This document shows, one piece after another, positions 21,898-33,093 of a stretch of DNA of 64,000 nucleotides. The position numbers and the translations under genes are program-made. Numbering within the stretch: position 1 is the first letter of the stretch; the number at the start of each line of letters is the position of its first letter. This DNA comes from Mixta sp. Marseille-Q2659 (GTDB lineage: Bacteria; Pseudomonadota; Gammaproteobacteria; Enterobacterales; Enterobacteriaceae). The DNA is taken from contig NZ_CALNWY010000001.1 in assembly GCF_940807255.1 (NCBI RefSeq), forward strand, positions 1 through 64,000. The letters are read 5' to 3'. The notes under the pieces were generated by a model that did not search any database, was not told the origin of the DNA, and saw only the letters and a program-made list of their open reading frames with translations.

Positions 21898-23058
21898 TTA
21901 ATCCTCGGCTGCCACCCGGAACGCATTATCCAGATCGGCGATTAAATCTTCGTGATCTTCTATCCCAACCGATATGCGCAAAAGCGTATCGGAAATGCCC
22001 GCCGCAGCGCGCGCTTCCGCTGACATGCCTGCGTGGGTCATGGTGGCGGTATGGGAAATCAGACTTTCTACTCCACCCAGCGATTCCGCCAGGGTAAACA
22101 GTTCCAGCGCTTTCAGGAAACGGCGCAGACGTGGCTCATCGCCATCCAGCTCAAAACTTAACATGGCGCCAAAACCGCGCTGTTGACGTACCGCATGCTG
22201 ATGACCGGCATTTTCCGGCAGCGAAGGATGATACAGCTTTTTCACCAGCGGCTGCTGCTGCAAATATTCCACGATTGCCAACGCGTTACGTTGCGCCGCC
22301 GCCATACGTGGCCCCAGCGTGCGCATGCCGCGTAACAGCAGATAACTGTCGAAGGCGGAGCCGGTTACGCCGATATTATTGGCCCACCAGGCCAGTTCGG
22401 TCGCCACCGCCGCATCCTTCGCAATGACCGCTCCGGCAACCACGTCGGAGTGGCCGTTCAGGTATTTGGTGCAGGAGTGCAACACCAGGTCGGCGCCTAA
22501 CGCCAACGGGTTTTGCAGCGCCGGACTCAAAAAGGTATTGTCTACCACGCTGATGGCGCCCGCCTCGCGCGCCGCCTGACAAATCGCGGCAATATCCACC
22601 ACGCGCAGCAACGGATTGCTGGGGCTTTCCACCAGCACCAGCTTTGGCTTTTCAGCCAGCGCGTCCTGCAACGCCTCGGCATCACCCTGATCGACGAACT
22701 TAACCCGATAAGCGCCACGTTTGCTTTGGCTGTCAAACAGGCGATAGCTACCGCCGTAACAATCATGCGGCGCAACCAGTAAATCGCCAGGCTTCAGGAA
22801 CAGCGTACAAACCAGATGGATCGCCGACATGCCGGTATTGGTCATTACCGCGCCGGCGCCGTCTTCCAGCTCGGCCAGTGCCCGCTGTACGACATCACGC
22901 GTCGGATTGCCGCGACGTGAGTAATCATGGGCGCGCGGCTGGTTGAAATCGGTGAAGTTGTAGGTGCTGGAAAGGTGAATCGGCGGGACAACGCAGCCAT
23001 ATTGCTCGTCATCATTTAACCCGCTGCGCACTGCGATGGTTGCCTGTTTACGCGTCAT
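21898..23058 (-). CDS. metB: Cystathionine gamma-synthase
   Basis: PLP enzyme condensing O-succinylhomoserine with cysteine to cystathionine. 386 aa, as in E. coli. The PLP lysine is in SCTKYLNGHSDV (Lys198) and the phosphate-binding region includes NTGMSAIHL. First gene of metBL, divergent from metJ, with four met boxes about 60 bp upstream. Confidence 0.96.
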   Translation of the reverse strand: MTRKQATIAVRSGLNDDEQYGCVVPPIHLSSTYNFTDFNQPRAHDYSRRGNPTRDVVQRALAELEDGAGAVMTNTGMSAIHLVCTLFLKPGDLLVAPHDCYGGSYRLFDSQSKRGAYRVKFVDQGDAEALQDALAEKPKLVLVESPSNPLLRVVDIAAICQAAREAGAISVVDNTFLSPALQNPLALGADLVLHSCTKYLNGHSDVVAGAVIAKDAAVATELAWWANNIGVTGSAFDSYLLLRGMRTLGPRMAAAQRNALAIVEYLQQQPLVKKLYHPSLPENAGHQHAVRQQRGFGAMLSFELDGDEPRLRRFLKALELFTLAESLGGVESLISHTATMTHAGMSAEARAAAGISDTLLRISVGIEDHEDLIADLDNAFRVAAED

Positions 23059-23117
23059 AGTGCTTACTGTTCCTGAAAGGCCCTGAAAGAAGGCTAACAG
23101 GATAGCATTCCACTAGT

Positions 23118-23149
23118 AGACGTCAATACATCTGGACATCTAAATGTCT
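23118..23149. promoter_or_regulatory. MetJ operator: four tandem met boxes (metB-metJ intergenic)
   Basis: Four contiguous 8-bp boxes in register: AGACGTCA, ATACATCT, GGACATCT, AAATGTCT (7, 6, 6 and 6 of 8 to AGACGTCT). This layout between divergent metB and metJ is the classic cooperative MetJ array and would repress metBL and metJ when S-adenosylmethionine is plentiful. Confidence 0.88.
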
Positions 23150-23333
23150 TTGCGTATAGATTGAGCAAAAGCGCAATAACCGCTAAAATTGCTGTCAATT
23201 GCCCTCTGTAATCCATCCCGCATCCGCCAACAAAGTTACGTATTAAATGCTGACTTTGATTAGTGAGACGTGGGAAGATCGGGCATAATTGGCTGATTTC
23301 CGGCATTTTCACTTTTAATAATTAAGGTAACTC

Positions 23334-23651
23334 ATGGCTGAATGGAATGGCGAATATATCAGCCCTTATGCTGAGCATGGTAAGAAGAGCGAGCAGGTCA
23401 AAAAAATTACCGTGTCTATTCCGCTGAAAGTACTCAAAATTCTGACAGATGAACGTACGCGTCGTCAGGTAAACAATCTGCGTCACGCCACTAACAGCGA
23501 ACTGCTGTGCGAAGCATTTCTGCACGCTTTTACCGGCCAGCCGCTGCCGGATGATGTCGACCTGCGCAAAGAGCGCAGCGATGAGATCCCGGAAGAGGCG
23601 AAGAAGATTATGCGTGAACTGGGGAAAGACCCGGATACGTGGGAATATTGA
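23334..23651 (+). CDS. metJ: Methionine repressor MetJ
   Basis: Ribbon-helix-helix repressor of the met regulon with S-adenosylmethionine as corepressor. 105 aa; the DNA-binding beta strand is [13 protein letters not shown] (about 22-35), followed by the helices with [15 protein letters not shown]. Nearly identical to E. coli MetJ. Targets are visible locally: metBL, metJ itself and metF. Confidence 0.97.
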   Translation: MAEWNGEYISPYAEHGKKSEQVKKITVSIPLKVLKILTDERTRRQVNNLRHATNSELLCEAFLHAFTGQPLPDDVDLRKERSDEIPEEAKKIMRELGKDPDTWEY

Positions 23652-23670
23652 TAAGCCATTTTTGCGCATA

Positions 23671-23698
23671 AAAAAACCCAGCCGAAGCTGGGTTTTTT
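23671..23698. terminator. Bidirectional terminator metJ / rpmE
   Basis: AACCCAGC-CGAA-GCTGGGTT is an 8-bp stem with a GNRA-like tetraloop, flanked by AAAA on the left and TTTT on the right, so it can end both metJ and the convergent rpmE. Confidence 0.88.
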
Positions 23699-23742
23699 CT
23701 TGCATCCGCTCCGTCGAAAAACGGTAGCGTCTGCCGGGAAAC

Positions 23743-23955
23743 TTATTTGCTGCCCGGGATGCTGAAGCGTTTGTTGAAGCGCTCAACACGACCACCGGTA
23801 TCAACAACACGCTGTTTGCCGGTGTAGAACGGGTGGCATTTACCGCACACGTCCAGGTTCAGATCGTGACCCACGGTAGAGCGGGTTTTGATCACATTAC
23901 CGCAAGAACAAGTTGCAGTAATTTCAACATACTTAGGATGAATACCTTCTTTCAT
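23743..23955 (-). CDS. rpmE: 50S ribosomal protein L31 (zinc-binding type)
   Basis: Forms the inter-subunit bridge protein L31. 70 aa, with the four zinc-ligand cysteines in CSC (16, 18) and CGKC (37, 40), so this is the C+ form used when zinc is sufficient. The E. coli gene yiiX, next to rpmE, is not seen here. Divergent from priA. Confidence 0.96.
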   Translation of the reverse strand: MKEGIHPKYVEITATCSCGNVIKTRSTVGHDLNLDVCGKCHPFYTGKQRVVDTGGRVERFNKRFSIPGSK

Positions 23956-24048
23956 GGGGTAACCTCAGTAAAGGCCGTGTCGCTCTCCCGTGCCAGGAAA
24001 AACCTGCACCGGCACCACACGTGGATTGAACATTCTGGTGATTTTTGA

Positions 24049-26367
<2,319 letters not shown>

Positions 26368-26561
26368 CCCGTCCGCAGAATTAAGGTTTGCGAGCTGGAT
26401 CGAAAAACGTCGAATAACTCACAGTTTTTATGCAATTAAAGTAACGGCACCTCATACAATCTGTTAAAAATGTGATGGCCGTCAGCTTTAGCCGCAACAG
26501 GCGCAGCATGACAAGACATCCAGATGTTCAGGCCGGTGGTACCGGTGTGAGGAGAAAAGCG

Positions 26562-27584
26562 TTGGAGCAGAACCAGGAGTCAACGGCAGCCACAATGAAA
26601 GATGTGGCTGAGCGTGCGGGAGTCTCAACCGCCACCGTATCCCGCGCGCTGATGAATCCTGAAAAGGTCTCAGCGGCAACCCGGCAGAAAGTTGAGCAGG
26701 CGGTAATGGATGTGGGGTATTCGCCTCATGCCCTGGCGCGTAATGCTAAACGCAGTGAATCACGCACCATTCTGGTTATCGTTCCCGACATCTGCGATCC
26801 CTTTTTCAGTGAAATTATTCGCGGCGTCGAAGTGACGGCGGCGGCTGAAGGTTATCTGGTCTTGATTGGCGACTGCGCGCACCAGAACCAACAGGAAAAA
26901 ACCTTTATGAATCTGATGCTGACGCGTCAGATTGACGGCATGGTGCTGCTGGGCTCTCAGGTGCCTTTCGACACTGGCGTGGAAGAGCAGCGCAGCTTAC
27001 CGCCGATGGTCATGGCGAACGAATTTGCGCCTGACCTGGAGTTGCCAACGGTACATATTGATAACCTGACCGCGGCCTTTGAAGCGGTTAACCATCTCTG
27101 GCAGTTAGGGCATCGCCGCATTGCCTGTATCGCGGGCCCGGAGGAGATGCCGCTCAGCCATTACCGTTTACAGGGCTATATTCAGGCGCTGCGCCGCCAT
27201 GGGCAGACGGTGGAGCCACGCTATATTGTGCGCGGCGATTTTACCTTCGAAGCAGGCGCCACCGCATTTAAACGCCTGATGGCGCTGCCGCAGCCGCCTA
27301 AAGCGCTCTTTGCCATAATGATATTATGGCGCTGGGCCATGTCGCAGGCAAAAAGTATGGGCCTGCGCATTCCTCAGGATCTTTCCGTGGTCGGCTTTGA
27401 TGATATCGAACTCTCTCGCTACAGCGATCCGCCGCTAACCACCATTGCGCAGCCGCGCTTTGCGCTGGGCCGGGAGGCGATGCTGTTGCTGCTGAAGCAG
27501 CTTCAGGGGCGAATCGTGAATAACGGCTCGCGCCTGCTGGAATTTGAACTCAAGCTGCGCGGAAGCACAAGACACGCCAGTTAG
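26562..27584 (+). CDS. cytR: LacI-family regulator CytR, with an internal compensated frameshift
   Basis: Represses nucleoside uptake and catabolism genes together with CRP; cytidine is the inducer in E. coli. The helix-turn-helix is at residues 11-31 (TMKDVAERAGVSTATVSRAL) and a periplasmic-binding-like domain follows. The start is a TTG at 26562, supported by GAGGAG upstream and by the E. coli start. Residues 251-260 (27312-27341) read AIMILWRWAM where the family has a Cys-His-x-Asp-x-Met-Ala-Leu-Gly-Ala stretch. Inserting one T near 27311 and two bases near 27337 restores CHNDIMALGAM, so a -1 and a -2 change cancel out. The Asn-Asp motif of the effector pocket is lost. This is either a real allele or a sequence error. 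Confidence 0.9.
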   Translation: MEQNQESTAATMKDVAERAGVSTATVSRALMNPEKVSAATRQKVEQAVMDVGYSPHALARNAKRSESRTILVIVPDICDPFFSEIIRGVEVTAAAEGYLVLIGDCAHQNQQEKTFMNLMLTRQIDGMVLLGSQVPFDTGVEEQRSLPPMVMANEFAPDLELPTVHIDNLTAAFEAVNHLWQLGHRRIACIAGPEEMPLSHYRLQGYIQALRRHGQTVEPRYIVRGDFTFEAGATAFKRLMALPQPPKALFAIMILWRWAMSQAKSMGLRIPQDLSVVGFDDIELSRYSDPPLTTIAQPRFALGREAMLLLLKQLQGRIVNNGSRLLEFELKLRGSTRHAS

Positions 27585-27761
27585 ACAATAAAATGCCACT
27601 TTCCAGGCAGTTTCAGCAGATTCTTAAACGACTCACTGCTGGTCAAACTTCCAGCCCTTGAGTAACATGGCGGGCTGATAGCCGGATAGCGGAAGCATCA
27701 CGCTGACTTAGCGTCTTTTTGTCCGGCAGGCATTTTCTTCTTTGAATTAGCGGAACGATTA

Positions 27762-28679
27762 GTGGCACAAAAAGATTATGTAGGCCGCGGCCGTTCGACA
27801 GGGACGCGTCGCAAGAAAAGTAATAGCCGCAGCAAGAAACGCAACGGTGGCTCCGGCGTTTCGAAAATTATGATAGGGCTGGCGGTGGCAGTGCTGGTGA
27901 CTTTCGTGGGCGGCTTGTGGTTTATCGCACATCATAAAAAAGAAGAGACGCCGGTCATCCCGGATCATAAAGCTAACGGCAACGGCCTGCCGCCAAAGCC
28001 GGAAGAGCGCTGGAAATATATTAAAGAGCTGGAAAACCGCCAGATCACCGTGCCCACGCCAAAAGAACCTTCCGCAGGCGGGGAAATTCAGTCGCAGACA
28101 CAGCTTACTGATGAACAGCGCCAGTTACTGGAGCAGATGCAGGCCGATATGCGTCAGGCACCTACCCAGCTGAATGAAGTGCCGTGGAATGAGCAGACGC
28201 CGATGCAGCGTCAGCAAACGCTTCAGCGCCAGCAACAGCAGCAATTGCAGCAGCAGCGCCTCGAACAGCAGCAACAGCGCCTTCAGCAGCAGCAACAGCA
28301 ACAACAACGCATTGAGCAACAGCAACGCCAGCAACAACGCGCCCAGCAGCAAACGACGCAACAAACGCATATGCTGCCGCAAAATGCGCCAAAACCGCAG
28401 GACAACCGCGCTAAACAGCCGGAAACGGCTAAAGCCAAAGCGGCGGAGAAGCCGCAGCGCTGGATGGTACAGTGCGGGTCGTTTAAAGGCAGCGAACAGG
28501 CGGAATCCATCCGCGCTCAGCTGGCTTTTGAAGGCTTTGAAAGCCGTATCACGAACGGCGGCGGCTGGAATCGCGTCGTTATCGGCCCTTATAACAGCCG
28601 CGCCAGCGCCGACAGCACGCTGAAGCGTCTGCGTAGTTCCGGCCATTCAAGCTGTATTCCTCTTGCCGTCGGGGGTTGA
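27762..28679 (+). CDS. ftsN: Cell division protein FtsN
   Basis: Late divisome protein that activates septal peptidoglycan synthesis through FtsA and FtsQLB and binds denuded glycan. Cytoplasmic basic tail (1-33), one transmembrane segment (about 36-57), the periplasmic activation region around EERWKYIKELENR (about 82-95), a glutamine-rich linker (about 145-205), and a C-terminal SPOR domain (about 230-305, with WMVQCGSF and WNRVVIGP). The start is GTG at 27762. 305 aa versus 319 in E. coli, the difference being in the linker. Confidence 0.94.
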   Translation: MAQKDYVGRGRSTGTRRKKSNSRSKKRNGGSGVSKIMIGLAVAVLVTFVGGLWFIAHHKKEETPVIPDHKANGNGLPPKPEERWKYIKELENRQITVPTPKEPSAGGEIQSQTQLTDEQRQLLEQMQADMRQAPTQLNEVPWNEQTPMQRQQTLQRQQQQQLQQQRLEQQQQRLQQQQQQQQRIEQQQRQQQRAQQQTTQQTHMLPQNAPKPQDNRAKQPETAKAKAAEKPQRWMVQCGSFKGSEQAESIRAQLAFEGFESRITNGGGWNRVVIGPYNSRASADSTLKRLRSSGHSSCIPLAVGG

Positions 28680-28702
28680 AACCCTCTAAACCCGCCCCAT
28701 AT
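28676..28702 (+). promoter_or_regulatory. Candidate sigma-32 promoter of hslVU
   Basis: TTGAAA (28676-28681), 13 bp, then CCCCATAT (28695-28702) fits the heat-shock sigma factor consensus. The -35 overlaps the ftsN stop codon. The stretch resembles the known E. coli hslVU heat-shock promoter region. Confidence 0.75.
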
Positions 28703-28715
28703 CTTGTTGCAATAT

Positions 28716-28739
28716 GCTCCGCGCCACGCTGCGCGGAGC
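28716..28739 (+). promoter_or_regulatory. Stem-loop in hslVU 5' leader
   Basis: GCTCCGCG (28716-28723) pairs perfectly with CGCGGAGC (28732-28739) around an 8-base loop, about 30 bases before the hslV start. E. coli hslVU mRNA carries a GC-rich 5' stem-loop at the same place that influences expression; the sequence differs but the structure is kept. Confidence 0.6.
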
Positions 28740-28769
28740 CCTCTTTCCACTGTAACAAGGGGTCTGCCC

Positions 28770-29300
28770 GTGACAACGATAGTAAGTGTACGACGCAACG
28801 GCCACGTAGTGATTGGCGGTGATGGCCAGGCTACGCTCGGCAATACCGTAATGAAAGGCAACGTCAAAAAAGTGCGTCGTCTCTACAATGACAAAGTGAT
28901 TGCGGGTTTTGCTGGCGGCACAGCAGATGCCTTTACGCTATTTGAACTTTTCGAGCGTAAGCTGGAAATGCATCAGGGCCATCTGGTAAAAGCCGCGGTG
29001 GAACTGGCGAAAGACTGGCGTACCGATCGTATGCTGCGCAAGCTGGAAGCACTGCTGGCGGTAGCGGACGAAAACGCGTCTCTGATCATCACCGGTAATG
29101 GCGATGTCATCCAACCTGAAAACGATCTGATCGCGATTGGCTCTGGCGGCCCGTATGCTCAGGCAGCGGCGCGCGCCCTGCTGGAAAATACCGAGCTTAG
29201 CGCTCGCGACATTACCGAAAAAGCGTTGGGTATTGCAGGCGATATCTGCATTTACACCAACCACAATCTGACTATTGAAGAATTAGCGTCCAAAGCGTAA
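28770..29300 (+). CDS. hslV: HslV peptidase subunit of the HslVU protease
   Basis: Proteasome-like dodecameric threonine protease. 176 aa, as in E. coli. The initiator is GTG with AAGGGG upstream; after its removal the catalytic Thr is residue 1 of the mature chain ([10 protein letters not shown]). GDGQATLGN and [14 protein letters not shown] are family hallmarks. Eleven bases separate it from hslU, with which it forms a heat-shock operon. Confidence 0.97.
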   Translation: MTTIVSVRRNGHVVIGGDGQATLGNTVMKGNVKKVRRLYNDKVIAGFAGGTADAFTLFELFERKLEMHQGHLVKAAVELAKDWRTDRMLRKLEALLAVADENASLIITGNGDVIQPENDLIAIGSGGPYAQAAARALLENTELSARDITEKALGIAGDICIYTNHNLTIEELASKA

Positions 29301-29311
29301 GGATCGAAACT

Positions 29312-30643
29312 ATGTCTGAAATGACTCCGCGCGAGATTGTCAGCGAACTGAACAGATTTATCATTGGCCAGGATGGCGCCAAGCGTGCTGTGGCGATCGC
29401 CCTGCGCAACCGCTGGCGTCGCATGCAGCTGGAAGAAGATCTGCGCCATGAAGTTACGCCAAAAAATATTCTGATGATCGGCCCGACCGGCGTCGGTAAA
29501 ACCGAAATTGCCCGTCGTCTGGCCAAACTGGCTAACGCGCCGTTTATTAAAGTTGAAGCGACCAAATTCACCGAAGTGGGCTACGTCGGTAAAGAAGTGG
29601 ATTCCATTATCCGCGATCTGACCGATGCGGCGATGAAGATGGTACGCATGCAGGCGATTGAGAAAAATCGCTATCGCGCCGAAGAGATGGCGGAAGAGCG
29701 TATTCTTGATGCGCTGATCCCGCCGGCTAAAAATAACTGGGGCCAGCCGGAACAGAGCGCTGAGCCGTCTGCGGCGCGTCAGTCCTTCCGTAAAAAACTG
29801 CGTGAAGGCCAGCTGGACGATAAAGAGATCGAAATCAACCTGGCCGCCGCGCCGATGGGCGTAGAAATCATGGCGCCTCCGGGGATGGAAGAGATGACCA
29901 GTCAGCTGCAATCGATGTTCCAGAACCTGGGCGGCCAGAAGCAGAAACCGCGCAAACTGAAGATCAAAGAAGCGATGAAGCTGCTGATTGAAGAAGAAGC
30001 GGCGAAGCTGGTTAACCCGGAAGAGCTGAAAGAAGAAGCTATCGAAGCGGTTGAACAGCACGGCATCGTCTTTATCGATGAGATCGATAAAATCTGTAAA
30101 CGCGGCGAAACCTCCGGCCCGGACGTCTCACGCGAAGGCGTACAGCGCGACCTGCTGCCGCTGGTAGAAGGCTGCACCGTTTCCACCAAGCACGGCATGG
30201 TGAAAACTGACCATATCCTGTTTATCGCCTCTGGTGCATTCCAGGTTGCCAGCCCGTCAGATCTGATCCCGGAACTGCAGGGTCGTCTGCCGATTCGCGT
30301 TGAGCTGCAGCCGCTGACCGTGAATGATTTCGAGCGTATTCTGACCGAGCCGAGCGCGTCAGTCACCGTTCAGTACAAAGCGCTGATGGCGACCGAAGGC
30401 GTTAATATCGAGTTTACCGACGACGGTATTCGCCGTATTGCCGAAGCCGCATGGCAGGTGAACGAAACCACTGAAAATATCGGTGCGCGTCGTCTGCACA
30501 CGGTGCTGGAGCGCCTGATGGAAGATATTTCCTACGATGCCAGCGATCGTACGGGCGACAGCATTACCATTGATGCTGCGTATGTTTCTCAGCATCTGGA
30601 TCAGCTGGTCGCTGACGAAGATCTTAGCCGCTTCATTCTGTAA
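29312..30643 (+). CDS. hslU: HslU ATPase subunit of the HslVU protease
   Basis: AAA+ unfoldase that feeds substrates (in E. coli SulA and others) to HslV. 443 aa, as in E. coli. Walker [10 protein letters not shown] (about 57-65), pore loop GYVGKE (about 90-95), an intermediate domain (about 110-240), Walker B VFIDEIDK (about 252-259), and the C-terminal tail LSRFIL that inserts into HslV. Confidence 0.97.
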   Translation: MSEMTPREIVSELNRFIIGQDGAKRAVAIALRNRWRRMQLEEDLRHEVTPKNILMIGPTGVGKTEIARRLAKLANAPFIKVEATKFTEVGYVGKEVDSIIRDLTDAAMKMVRMQAIEKNRYRAEEMAEERILDALIPPAKNNWGQPEQSAEPSAARQSFRKKLREGQLDDKEIEINLAAAPMGVEIMAPPGMEEMTSQLQSMFQNLGGQKQKPRKLKIKEAMKLLIEEEAAKLVNPEELKEEAIEAVEQHGIVFIDEIDKICKRGETSGPDVSREGVQRDLLPLVEGCTVSTKHGMVKTDHILFIASGAFQVASPSDLIPELQGRLPIRVELQPLTVNDFERILTEPSASVTVQYKALMATEGVNIEFTDDGIRRIAEAAWQVNETTENIGARRLHTVLERLMEDISYDASDRTGDSITIDAAYVSQHLDQLVADEDLSRFIL

Positions 30644-30662
30644 CCGGCGTTTTTCTGATGAA

Positions 30663-30685
30663 AGGAGGCTGCGGCCTCCTTTTTT
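30663..30685 (+). terminator. Terminator of hslVU
   Basis: AGGAGGC-TGCG-GCCTCCT stem-loop followed by TTTTT, 20 bases after the hslU stop. Confidence 0.88.
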
Positions 30686-30802
30686 ATTGCTGTCCGGCTA
30701 TTCCTAAACGGCGGCAACTTGACGAAGATTAAGATGCTCGTACCTGCCTCGCCGTAGACTTCCCCTACCTCTTTCTGATTACATTCATCGGCGGTCACGC
30801 TT

Positions 30803-31723
30803 ATGGAACATATTCAACGGGCAACCTTCTTTCATTTCCGCGCCTGGCTGGAAAGCCTGCGTCTGCGTACGTTGCCGCTGGCGTTCGCTTCCATTCTGAC
30901 CGGCTCTGCGCTGGCCTGGTGGCAGGGGACATTTAATCTCACCGTGGCTTTACTCTGCTTTCTGACCAGCGGTTTGTTACAAATCCTCTCTAACCTGGCG
31001 AATGATTATGGCGACGCGCTAAAAGGCAGCGACGGTAGCGAACGGCTTGGCCCGTTACGCGGCATTCAAAAAGGTGCTATCTCATTAATGCAGCTGCGCG
31101 CAGCGATTTTTTTGACTACCGGACTGGCGCTGATTTGCGGCATTGTTCTGATCACTTATGCCTGTAATACGCTTAGCGATGTTTTTAGCTTCCTGCTGCT
31201 GGGCGCGCTGGCGATAGCGGCGGCCATTGCCTATACCGTGGGAAAAAAGCCTTACGGCTATCTGGGGCTGGGCGATCTCTCGGTATTAATATTTTTTGGC
31301 TGGCTGGGCGTCAGCGGCAGCTTTTATCTGCAAAGCCATAGCCTCGAACCACTGGTTTTGCTGCCGGCAACCGCCTGTGGCCTGCTGGCAGCGGCGGTTT
31401 TGAATATTAATAATCTGCGGGATATTGAAACTGACCGCCAGTGCGGAAAAATGACGCTGGCCGCGCGGTTGGGTGCCGATAACGCGCGTCGCTATCACTT
31501 GCTGCTGCTAAGCGGCGCACTTCTCTGCTTCGCCCTGTTTGCCTGTATCACACGTCCCGGCTGGGGAAGCTGGCTTTTCCTGCTGTCGGCACCGCTTTTC
31601 TGGCAACAAGGCCAATATATTTGGCGGGAAAAGTCCCCTTACGCGATGCGTCCCATGCTGGAGAAGACGGTAAAAGCGGCGCTGTTGGCAAACGTGCTGT
31701 TTTCTGTTGGCATGCTGTTTTGA
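30803..31723 (+). CDS. menA: 1,4-dihydroxy-2-naphthoate polyprenyltransferase
   Basis: Integral membrane UbiA-family enzyme that attaches the octaprenyl chain to DHNA, giving demethylmenaquinone. 306 aa against 308 in E. coli. About nine transmembrane segments. First Asp-rich motif NDYGDALKGSD (about 67-77) and second NLRDIETDRQCGK (about 201-213) bind Mg-diphosphate. rraA follows after about 95 bp. Confidence 0.95.
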   Translation: MEHIQRATFFHFRAWLESLRLRTLPLAFASILTGSALAWWQGTFNLTVALLCFLTSGLLQILSNLANDYGDALKGSDGSERLGPLRGIQKGAISLMQLRAAIFLTTGLALICGIVLITYACNTLSDVFSFLLLGALAIAAAIAYTVGKKPYGYLGLGDLSVLIFFGWLGVSGSFYLQSHSLEPLVLLPATACGLLAAAVLNINNLRDIETDRQCGKMTLAARLGADNARRYHLLLLSGALLCFALFACITRPGWGSWLFLLSAPLFWQQGQYIWREKSPYAMRPMLEKTVKAALLANVLFSVGMLF

Positions 31724-31819
31724 TTGATGTACCGCAACTTTTGCGCCGTTGATGATTTTGCCAACAACTTAAATAAAGCGATATACTTACCGCTCCTGTG
31801 GCAAACAGACGAAAATCCT

Positions 31820-32305
31820 ATGAAATACGATACTTCCGAACTCTGCGACATCTACCATGAAGATGTAAACGTGGTGGAACCACTCTTCTCCAACTTTGGG
31901 GGGCGCACCTCGTTTGGCGGCCAAATCACGACGGTGAAATGTTTCGAGGACAACGGCCTGTTATACGACCTGCTGGAAGAAAACGGCCGGGGACGTGTGC
32001 TGCTGGTAGATGGCGGCGGCTCGGTACGCCGCGCGCTGGTTGATGCCGCGTTGGCGCAGCTGGCGGTGCAGAATGAATGGGAAGGCATTGTGGTTTACGG
32101 CTCGGTGCGCCAGGGTGACGATCTGGAAGAGCTGGATATCGGCATTCAGGCTATCGCCGCGATTCCGGTAGGCGCAGCGGGCGAAGGTATCGGCGAGAGC
32201 GATATTCGCGTCAATTTTGGCGGCGTCACCTTCTTTTCCGGCGATCACTTATATGCGGACAACACCGGCATTATTCTCTCGGAAGATCCGCTGGATATTG
32301 AATAA
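31820..32305 (+). CDS. rraA: Regulator of ribonuclease activity A
   Basis: Trimeric protein that binds RNase E and inhibits its endonuclease activity. 161 aa, as in E. coli, with the start at [10 protein letters not shown]; the frame extends upstream to 31724 without support. Conserved stretches GGRTSFGGQ and [13 protein letters not shown]. It is the MenG-like fold but not a methyltransferase. Confidence 0.96.
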   Translation: MKYDTSELCDIYHEDVNVVEPLFSNFGGRTSFGGQITTVKCFEDNGLLYDLLEENGRGRVLLVDGGGSVRRALVDAALAQLAVQNEWEGIVVYGSVRQGDDLEELDIGIQAIAAIPVGAAGEGIGESDIRVNFGGVTFFSGDHLYADNTGIILSEDPLDIE

Positions 32306-32355
32306 CGCGTCTGGCTTCACCCTGGTTTATTCCGCAAGAGTGAATTGCTGACAGC

Positions 32356-32384
32356 AAAAACGGGTGCCTGGGCACCCGTTTTTT
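32356..32384. terminator. Terminator between rraA and zapB (bidirectional)
   Basis: CGGGTGC-CTGG-GCACCCG stem flanked by AAAAA on the left and TTTTTT on the right, between convergent rraA and zapB. Confidence 0.85.
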
Positions 32385-32413
32385 GCGTTCGATGAAAGCC
32401 GTATCTCAGCAGA

Positions 32414-32653
32414 TTACACTTCTTCCATCTTACCTAACAAAGCCCGCAGGCGCTCCTGCCACTGAACCTGCTCTTCTTTCAGGTGCTGATTTTCACGAAC
32501 CAGCGCTTCGCTGTTTCCTGATGCCTGCTGCACTTCATTCTTCAGGTTATTGTTCTGCTCTTTCAGCTCTTCGATTTCCATTTGCAGCAGCGTAATGGTA
32601 TCAATCGCCTGCTGTACTTTCGCTTCCAGTTTCTCGAATACTTCAAATGACAT
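32414..32653 (-). CDS. zapB: Cell division protein ZapB
   Basis: Coiled-coil protein that joins ZapA-FtsZ and stabilises the Z ring, also linking it to MatP at the Ter region. 79 aa, nearly all heptad repeats (residues 5-70), with the conserved N-terminal [17 protein letters not shown] stretch and the end GKMEEV. Divergent from glpF. Confidence 0.95.
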   Translation of the reverse strand: MSFEVFEKLEAKVQQAIDTITLLQMEIEELKEQNNNLKNEVQQASGNSEALVRENQHLKEEQVQWQERLRALLGKMEEV

Positions 32654-32945
32654 TCTATGACTTCTCCTAATCGCAAGGCGTTGATGATGCCAGCCGCAGA
32701 CGACGAGACATCACAAAAATTCGTAAAAGAACTAACTCCCCGATTGTAAGTAGCCACACAGTTCAAGTCCAGCGGCGAACTACCACGAAGCGCAGTCTGT
32801 AACAATTTTCAGCATATGCTGAAAGCGAACTTTGACGCCAGTGCGTGATAAAGCGGGATTTGTTAACAAAATGAGCGTAACGCGCCGTCCCCGGCGGCAA
32901 AAATGATGTTTAAGGAAAGGCAAAAGACGCGAAAACGCGCATTTT

Positions 32946-32961
32946 TTTGATGGAGTACACA
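32946..32961. promoter_or_regulatory. Candidate CRP site upstream of glpF
   Basis: TTTGA-N6-ACACA matches the CRP half sites TGTGA/TCACA at 8 of 10 positions. It lies just upstream of the GlpR operators, as in E. coli glpFKX, where CRP activates the operon. Confidence 0.5.
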
Positions 32962-32967
32962 GTTTTT

Positions 32968-33007
32968 AAGTTCGCTATTTCTCGTTTATGCGCGTTAACG
33001 ATAAATT
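32968..33007. promoter_or_regulatory. GlpR operators of glpFKX
   Basis: Two adjacent 20-bp sites: AAGTTCGCTATTTCTCGTTT (32968-32987) and ATGCGCGTTAACGATAAATT (32988-33007). They follow the GlpR consensus (ATGTTCG-N4-CGAACAT) and closely match the operator region upstream of E. coli glpF. GlpR releases them when glycerol-3-phosphate is present. Confidence 0.8.
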
Positions 33008-33093
33008 CACATCAGCCCTACATTTGTTTGGGCAGCTCAATGGAATGAAAACAACGATTGATAAAATTTAACCTCGCCTTCAGGAATTTCATT

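Larger units (their letters stand above)
32654..33093. other. zapB-glpF intergenic regulatory region (440 bp)
   Basis: No gene is seen. The right part holds a candidate CRP site and the glpF GlpR operators. The left part carries the short palindrome CAGCATATGCTG (about 32810-32821) and the zapB promoter region. Confidence 0.7.

Noticed and set aside
28125-28646. Leu-rich minus-strand frame and Ser/Asn-rich plus-strand frame over ftsN
   Set aside because: Products of the CAG/CAA repeat read in other frames (CTG/TTG gives poly-Leu, AGC/AAC gives Ser/Asn).
29252-30061. 269-codon minus-strand frame opposite hslV/hslU
   Set aside because: Phe/Leu/Arg-rich antisense shadow of hslU; no family resemblance.
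32810-32821. CAGCATATGCTG palindrome upstream of glpF considered as an operator
   Set aside because: No known regulator site matches and it lies about 150 bp from the GlpR operators; left as an unexplained short palindrome.
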